Source: JBFMHP01 sp964557295
Lineage (GTDB): Bacteria > Pseudomonadota > Gammaproteobacteria > RBG-16-57-12
Direction of reading: 5' to 3'
Assembly (NCBI GenBank): GCA_964557295.1
Contig: CAZKZP010000011.1
Location: 14,007-78,006 of the forward strand
DNA: 64,000 bases
This document shows positions 59,482 through 64,000 of the stretch, one piece after another. The position numbers were made by a program, and so were the translations under genes. A model generated the notes under the pieces. That model was not told the origin of the DNA, ran no database searches, and was given only the letters and a program-made list of their open reading frames with translations. Position 1 is the first letter of the stretch. Each line of letters opens with the position of its first letter.

Positions 59482-60898
59482 TCCCGTGGTCTATGGCATG
59501 GGGCGGGTGCGGAAGATCCACTTCGTCGGCATCGGCGGCGCCGGCATGGGCGGCATCGCCGAGGTGCTGCTCAATCTGGGTTATCAGGTCTCGGGGTCGG
59601 ACATCCAGGAAAGCGCGATGACCCAGCGCCTGCGCGCGCGCGGGGCCGAGGTGAACATCGGCCATGACGCCGCGCGCATCGCCGGCTGCGATGTCGTGGT
59701 GATCTCCAGCGCCGTCACCGCGAGCAACCCGGAGGTCAAGCGCGCCTACGAGCTGCGCATCCCGGTGGTGCCGCGCGCCGAGATGCTCGCCGAGCTGATG
59801 CGCTTCCGCCACGGCATCGCCATCGCCGGCACGCACGGCAAGACCACCACCACGAGCCTGATCGCGAGCCTCTTGGCCGAAGGCGGCCTCGATCCGACCT
59901 TCGTGATCGGCGGCAAGCTCAACAGCGCGGGCGCGCACGCGCGGCTCGGCAGCGGGCATTATCTGGTCGCCGAGGCCGATGAAAGCGACGCCTCGTTCCT
60001 GCATCTGCAACCGATGACGGCGGTGGTGACCAATATCGAGGCCGACCACATGTCGACCTACGGCGGCGATTTCGGCCGCCTGCGCCAGACCTTCCTCGAA
60101 TTCCTGCACCACCTGCCGTTCTACGGGCTGGCGGTGCTGTGTCTGGACGATTCCGTCGTCGCGGAGCTGATCCCGGATGTCGCCCGGCCCGTCCTGACCT
60201 ACGGCTTGAACCCACAGGCCGATGTCACGGCGACCGATGTGCGCTTCCAGCAAGGGCAAACGCATTTCACCGCCTGCCTGCCCGGCGGCGAGCGCATCGC
60301 GGCGACCTTGAACATGCCCGGACTGCACAATGTGCAGAACGCCCTGGCCGCCATCGCCGTCGCCCGCGAGCTGGGCGTGACGGTCGAGGCGATCCAGCGG
60401 GCGCTGGCGGCCTTCGCCGGCATCGGCCGGCGCTCGCAGAGCTACGGCACGCGGCGCACCCCCGCCGGGGATGTGATGCTGATCGACGACTACGGCCATC
60501 ACCCCTCGGAAGTGGCGGCGACCATGCGCGCGATCCGCACCGGCTGGCCGACGCGCCGGCTGGTGGTGGCCTTCCAGCCGCACCGCTATTCCCGCACCCA
60601 CGATCTGTTCGAGGACTTCGTCATCCAGTTGAGCGAGCCGGACGTGCTGCTGCTGCTGGAGGTCTACGCCGCGGGCGAAGAGCCGATCCCCGGCGCCGAC
60701 GGCCGCGCCCTGTGCCGCGCCATCCGCGCGCGCGGGCAGATCGATCCGGTGTTCGTCGAGGGTGTCGAGGTGCTGCGTGAGTTGCTCGAAGGCGTGCTCC
60801 AGCCCGGCGACATCGTCTTGACCCTGGGCGCGGGCAATATCGGCAAGGCCGCGCAGGAATTGGCCGCGGCCTGGCCGGCGGTGGAGGAGGGCGCATGA
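59474..60898 (+). CDS. murC: UDP-N-acetylmuramate:L-alanine ligase MurC
   Basis: 474 residues. Rossmann start HFVGIGGAGMGGIAEVL, P-loop GTHGKTTTT, EADESDASFL and YGHHPSEVAAT. Adds L-Ala to UDP-MurNAc, the product of MurB encoded next. ATG 59474 lies inside the murG 3' end (8-nt overlap); the stop overlaps murB. Confidence 0.96.
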   Translation: MANPVVYGMGRVRKIHFVGIGGAGMGGIAEVLLNLGYQVSGSDIQESAMTQRLRARGAEVNIGHDAARIAGCDVVVISSAVTASNPEVKRAYELRIPVVPRAEMLAELMRFRHGIAIAGTHGKTTTTSLIASLLAEGGLDPTFVIGGKLNSAGAHARLGSGHYLVAEADESDASFLHLQPMTAVVTNIEADHMSTYGGDFGRLRQTFLEFLHHLPFYGLAVLCLDDSVVAELIPDVARPVLTYGLNPQADVTATDVRFQQGQTHFTACLPGGERIAATLNMPGLHNVQNALAAIAVARELGVTVEAIQRALAAFAGIGRRSQSYGTRRTPAGDVMLIDDYGHHPSEVAATMRAIRTGWPTRRLVVAFQPHRYSRTHDLFEDFVIQLSEPDVLLLLEVYAAGEEPIPGADGRALCRAIRARGQIDPVFVEGVEVLRELLEGVLQPGDIVLTLGAGNIGKAAQELAAAWPAVEEGA

Positions 60899-61943
60899 TG
60901 GCCTACGACCTCACGCCCAAGTTGCGCGGCACCCTGCGGTTCAACGAGCCGATGTCGGCGCATACCACCGGGCGCGTGGGCGGGCCGGCCGACCGTTATT
61001 ATCAGCCCGCCGATCTGGAAGACCTGTGCGAGTTTCTGGCGGAACTGCCGGCCAAAGAGCCGCTGTTCTGGTTGGGGCTGGGCAGCAATCTGCTGGTGCG
61101 CGACGGCGGGCTGCGCGGTACGGTGCTGATGCTGCATGGCGCGCTGAATGAATTGCGCCTCGAAACAGACAACATGATCTACGCCGAAGCTGGTGTGCCC
61201 GGCGCAAAACTGGCGCGCTTTGCCGCCTCGCACAATCTGCACGGCGCTGCATNNNNNNNNNNGTGATCGCCTATTTCGGCGGTTTGAATCGTATCGAATT
61301 GCAGCCCGACGGCCGGGTGTATGTCGAGGCCGGCGTGGCCTGCGCCAAGGTCGCGCGCTTTTGCGCGCGGGAAGGGCTGGTCGGCGCGGAATTCCTTGCG
61401 GGCATCCCCGGCGCGATGGGCGGGGCCCTGGCGATGAATGCCGGGGCCTTCGGCGGTGAGACCTGGAGCATCGTCGATGCGGTGGAGACCGTCGACCGCG
61501 CCGGCGCACGCACCATGCGCACGCCGCGCGACTACCGCATCGGCTATCGCACCGTGGTCGGGCCGGCGCAGGAATGGTTCGCCGCCGCGTGGCTGAAGCT
61601 CGCCCCCGGCGATGCCGCGGCGGCCGGCAAGCGCATCAAGGAGCTGCTCGAACGCCGCTCCCAGACCCAGCCCACGCAATGGCCGAACGCCGGGTCGGTG
61701 TTCCGCAATCCGCCGGGCGATTACGCCGGGCGCTTGATCGAGGCATGCGGATTGAAGGGCACGCGCATCGGCGGGGCGTGCGTGTCGGAGAAGCACGCCA
61801 ATTTCATCATCAATGAAGGCGGCGCGACCGCCGCGGATATCGAACGATTGATCGCCCGGGTGGCCGAGACGGTGCAGGCGCGCCATGGCGTGCAGCTGGA
61901 ATGCGAGGTCAGGATCGTGGGCGAGCCGGAGGTGAAGCTATGA
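60895..61943 (+). CDS. murB: UDP-N-acetylenolpyruvoylglucosamine reductase MurB (10-N gap, duplicated flanks)
   Basis: FAD enzyme reducing the enolpyruvyl group to give UDP-MurNAc. N-terminal part (60895-61252) with NTLRFNEPMSAHTTGRVGGPAD-type start and LGLGSNLLVRDGGLRG; C-terminal part (61263-61943) with AGIPGAMGGALAMNAGAFGG and the catalytic Ser and Glu regions NAGSVFRNPPG and SEKHANFI. The two parts are in different frames. The segment LNELRLETDNMIYAEAGVPGAKLARFA before the gap reappears as LNRIELQPDGRVYVEAGVACAKVARFC after it, so about 40 codons occur twice in diverged form. The native gene should carry them once. Confidence 0.92.
61253..61262. other. Assembly gap (10 N) with duplicated flanks in murB
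   Basis: The contig end on the left and the contig start on the right encode the same MurB segment with different sequence. This is the same pattern as in hisF and the nitrilase gene. Confidence 0.92.
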
Positions 61944-62869
61944 AGATCCAGGTGGAGAAATTCGGCAAGGTGGCAGTCCTCATGGGCGGCTGGTCGGCCG
62001 AGCGCGAGGTCTCGTTGCGCAGCGGCGCGGCCGTGCTGGCCGCGCTCAAGGCGGCGGGCGTGGACGCCCACGGCATCGATGCCGGCCGTGATGTGCTGGA
62101 AAAACTGAGCGCCGGCAGGTTCGACCGCGTCTTCAACATCCTGCACGGGCGCGGCGGCGAGGATGGCGTGATGCAAGGCGCGCTCGAGGTGCTCGGCCTG
62201 CCCTACACCGGCAGCGGCGTGCTGGCCTCGGCCCTGTCGATGGACAAGCTGCGCAGCAAGCAGATCTGGCAGAGCATGGGCCTGCCGACGCCGCCCTCGG
62301 CGGTGCTCCGGCGCGAGGAGGATCTGGCGCCCGCGCTGCGCGAGTTGGGCCTGCCGCTGGTCATTAAGCCCGCGCACGAAGGCTCCAGCGTCGGCATGAG
62401 CAAGGTCACGCGCGCCGAGGATCTGCACGCGGCCTGGGCGCTCGCCGCACGTTACGACGACTGCGTCTTCGCCGAGCGCTGGATCACCGGCAAGGAATAC
62501 ACCGTCGCGCTGCTCGGCGAGCAGGCGTTGCCCGCCATCCGCGTGGAAACACCGAATGCCTTCTACGACTACCACGCCAAATATCAGGCCGACACCACGC
62601 GCTATCACTGCCCCTGCGGCTTGGAGGCGGCGGCGCTCCAGCGCCTCGAAACCCTGGTCAAACAGGCCTTCCACGCGCTCGGCGCGCGCGGCTGGGGCCG
62701 GGTGGATGTGATGTGCGACGAGCAAGGCCAGTTCTGGCTGATCGAATTGAACAGCATCCCCGGCATGACCGATCACAGCCTGGTGCCGAAGGCGGCCAAG
62801 GCCGCCGGCATCGAATTCCAGGAACTGGTGCTGCGCATCCTGGCGCAAACCTTGGAGGGCGGGAAATAG
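61940..62869 (+). CDS. ddlB: D-alanine--D-alanine ligase
   Basis: 309 residues, ATP-grasp enzyme making the D-Ala-D-Ala dipeptide used by MurF. N-terminal VLMGGWSAEREVSLRSG, the ATP-binding HEGSSVGMSKV, and the catalytic end GQFWLIELNSIPGMTDHSLVPKAA. ATG 61940 overlaps the murB stop (ATGA), and the TAG stop shares its last base with the ftsQ GTG start. Confidence 0.95.
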   Translation: MKIQVEKFGKVAVLMGGWSAEREVSLRSGAAVLAALKAAGVDAHGIDAGRDVLEKLSAGRFDRVFNILHGRGGEDGVMQGALEVLGLPYTGSGVLASALSMDKLRSKQIWQSMGLPTPPSAVLRREEDLAPALRELGLPLVIKPAHEGSSVGMSKVTRAEDLHAAWALAARYDDCVFAERWITGKEYTVALLGEQALPAIRVETPNAFYDYHAKYQADTTRYHCPCGLEAAALQRLETLVKQAFHALGARGWGRVDVMCDEQGQFWLIELNSIPGMTDHSLVPKAAKAAGIEFQELVLRILAQTLEGGK

Positions 62870-63618
62870 TGCGCAGTCGTCTCCCATCGCCATCGGCCCT
62901 GCTCCAGCGCATCGACTGGCGGCTGGTTATGAAAGGGGCGATCGCCCTCGTTGTGATGGCGCTGCTGGTCGCGGCATGGATGAACTCGGAACGCTTCATG
63001 CCACTGCGTCAAGTGCAGGCGATCGGCGCCTTGGACAAGGTCAGCCCGGCGCAGTTGCAGGCGGTGGTCGCGCCGCTGGCCGCCAGTGGCTTTCTGCGCG
63101 TGGACGTGACCGCCGTGCGCGATCAGGTCGAGGCCATGACCTGGGTGCGCAGCGCCTCGGTGCGCCGGGTCTGGCCGGATACGCTGGCCATCGAGATCGA
63201 CGAGCATAAACCGCTGGCGGTCTGGAGCCGGGGCGGCCTGGTCGACGACCAGGGCAAGCTCTTCGCCGGCCAAGCGGCCGAGGTCGCGGAAACCCTGCCG
63301 GTGTTCAACGGCATCGAGACGCTCGCCAAGGCCATGGTCGAGCAGTACCGCGCAATGAAGCCGCAGTTCGATGCCGTAGAGCTGCGTGTAGCGAGCCTCG
63401 AGCTGAACGAGCGCCGCGCCTGGACCGTGAAGTTGGACAACGGCATCGAACTGGTGCTGGGGCGCGAGCTCAAGGCCGAACAGATCACGCGCTTCGTGAG
63501 GATCTACCCACAGGTGCTGGCGCCGCGGCTGGCGGAGATCGCGCGGGTGGATTTGCGTTACACCAACGGCATGGCCGTGCAGTGGAAGTTGTACAACGAA
63601 TCAAAGGGTAGTGCCTGA
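62869..63618 (+). CDS. ftsQ: Cell division protein FtsQ
   Basis: 249 residues starting at GTG 62869 with GGAGGGCGGG just upstream. One membrane helix (about 21-41), a POTRA domain (about 45-115, with VSPAQLQAVVAPLAASGFLRVDV and VRRVWPDTLAIEIDEHKP) and a beta domain ending TNGMAVQWK. Scaffold of the divisome, binding FtsL and FtsB. The stop shares a base with the ftsA ATG. Confidence 0.95.
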   Translation: MRSRLPSPSALLQRIDWRLVMKGAIALVVMALLVAAWMNSERFMPLRQVQAIGALDKVSPAQLQAVVAPLAASGFLRVDVTAVRDQVEAMTWVRSASVRRVWPDTLAIEIDEHKPLAVWSRGGLVDDQGKLFAGQAAEVAETLPVFNGIETLAKAMVEQYRAMKPQFDAVELRVASLELNERRAWTVKLDNGIELVLGRELKAEQITRFVRIYPQVLAPRLAEIARVDLRYTNGMAVQWKLYNESKGSA

Positions 63619-64000
63619 TGTCGAAACGCTCGGAAAAAAATCTGATAGTAGGTCTGGATATCGGCACCTCAAAGGTCGTGGCGATCGTCGGCGAAATCAC
63701 GCCCGAGAACACCGTCGAGGTGATCGGGCTCGGCTCGCACCCCTCGCGCGGATTGAAGAAGGGCGTGGTGGTCAATATCGAATCCACCGTCCAGTCGATC
63801 CAGCGCGCGGTGGAAGAGGCGGAATTGATGGCCGGTTGCCAGATCCACTCGGTCTACGCCGGCATCGCCGGCAGCCACATCCGCAGCCTGAATTCGCACG
63901 GCATCGTCGCCATCCGCGAACAGGAGGTCAGCAGCTTCGATGTCGATCGCGTCATCGACGCCGCGCGCGCCGTGGCGATTCCGGCGGATCAGAAGATCCT
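63618..64000 (+). CDS. ftsA: Cell division protein FtsA, N-terminal part
   Basis: Partial gene, cut by the window end; 127 codons visible. FtsA is the actin-like membrane tether of FtsZ. The first phosphate loop VGLDIGTSKVVAIVGE (about 10-25), SRGLKKGVVVNIESTVQSIQRAVEEAE and AGIAGSHIRS identify it. ATG 63618 overlaps the ftsQ stop (TGATG). ftsZ is expected downstream. Confidence 0.95.
   Translation, partial: MSKRSEKNLIVGLDIGTSKVVAIVGEITPENTVEVIGLGSHPSRGLKKGVVVNIESTVQSIQRAVEEAELMAGCQIHSVYAGIAGSHIRSLNSHGIVAIREQEVSSFDVDRVIDAARAVAIPADQKI

Noticed and set aside
1..64000. Phage, insertion sequence, toxin-antitoxin or defence island
   Set aside because: Every substantial gene fits a conserved chromosomal neighbourhood; no integrase, transposase or restriction gene was found on either strand.

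Overview
The window is a chromosomal stretch of a high-GC gammaproteobacterium. It carries an almost unbroken run of housekeeping genes with no mobile element, phage, tRNA or CRISPR array that I can see. The gene order matches the large conserved blocks known from Pseudomonas and the Chromatiales: ybeY-corC-lnt, leuS-lptE-holA, proA-nadD-rsfS-rlmH, maf-rng-yhdP-nitrilase, mlaFED-mlaCB-ibaG-murA-his, tatABC-degS, petABC-sspAB, dolP-yraN-lpoA/rsmI, rnpB, and the mraZ-to-ftsA division and cell wall (dcw) cluster. A cytochrome bc1 complex (petABC), a meso-DAP type MurE, an LPS transport lipoprotein (LptE) and an Mla lipid system all fit a respiring diderm. The exact genus cannot be told from the sequence alone.

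Layout. 1-2600: end of ybeY, corC, lnt. 2628-5352 (minus strand): a diguanylate cyclase with a heme-c motif, a Sel1-repeat protein and a YbeL-like zinc-ribbon protein. 5500-12500: leuS, lptE, holA, proA, nadD, rsfS, rlmH. 12604-19547: maf, rng, yhdP and a nitrilase-family amidase. 19649-20924: darP (minus), a small lipoprotein gene and a small zinc-ribbon gene. 21014-27001: an Mla phospholipid transport operon with a TolC-like outer membrane protein gene inside it, then ibaG and murA. 27017-33909: hisGDCBHAFIE. 33928-37652: hinT, tatABC, degS (minus), a Nif3-like gene. 38029-41728: petABC, sspA, sspB. 42078-47855: an orphan c-type cytochrome lipoprotein, an FAD-linked oxidase, dolP-like, yraN and lpoA (all minus after the cytochrome), and the divergent rsmI. 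47893-48241: RNase P RNA. 48519-64000: mraZ, rsmH, ftsL, ftsI, murE, murF, mraY, murD, ftsW, murG, murC, murB, ddlB, ftsQ and the start of ftsA.

How the genes work together. Most of the window serves the envelope: lipoprotein maturation (lnt), LPS assembly (lptE), lipid asymmetry (mla), peptidoglycan precursor synthesis from murA through ddlB, septation (ftsL, I, W, Q, A), the PBP1A activator lpoA, envelope stress proteolysis (degS) and Tat export. The Rieske subunit carries a twin-arginine signal and is a likely client of the nearby TatABC. The second theme is translation and ribosome assembly (ybeY, leuS, rsfS, rlmH, darP, rsmI, rsmH, rng, rnpB). Junctions in the mla, his and dcw groups are mostly 1-4 nt start/stop overlaps, which points to tight translational coupling.

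Cautions. Six runs of exactly ten N (7011-7020, 19168-19177, 27515-27524, 32696-32705, 45971-45980, 61253-61262) each fall inside a conserved gene. In the nitrilase gene, hisF and murB the two sides of the gap encode the same protein segment twice, in diverged form. The sequence therefore looks like a scaffold of contigs with arbitrary gap sizes, possibly from more than one closely related genome. The most interesting biology is the TolC-like gene inside the Mla operon, the heme-motif diguanylate cyclase, a LeuRS lacking the leucine-specific insertion, and a well-defined mraZ control region.
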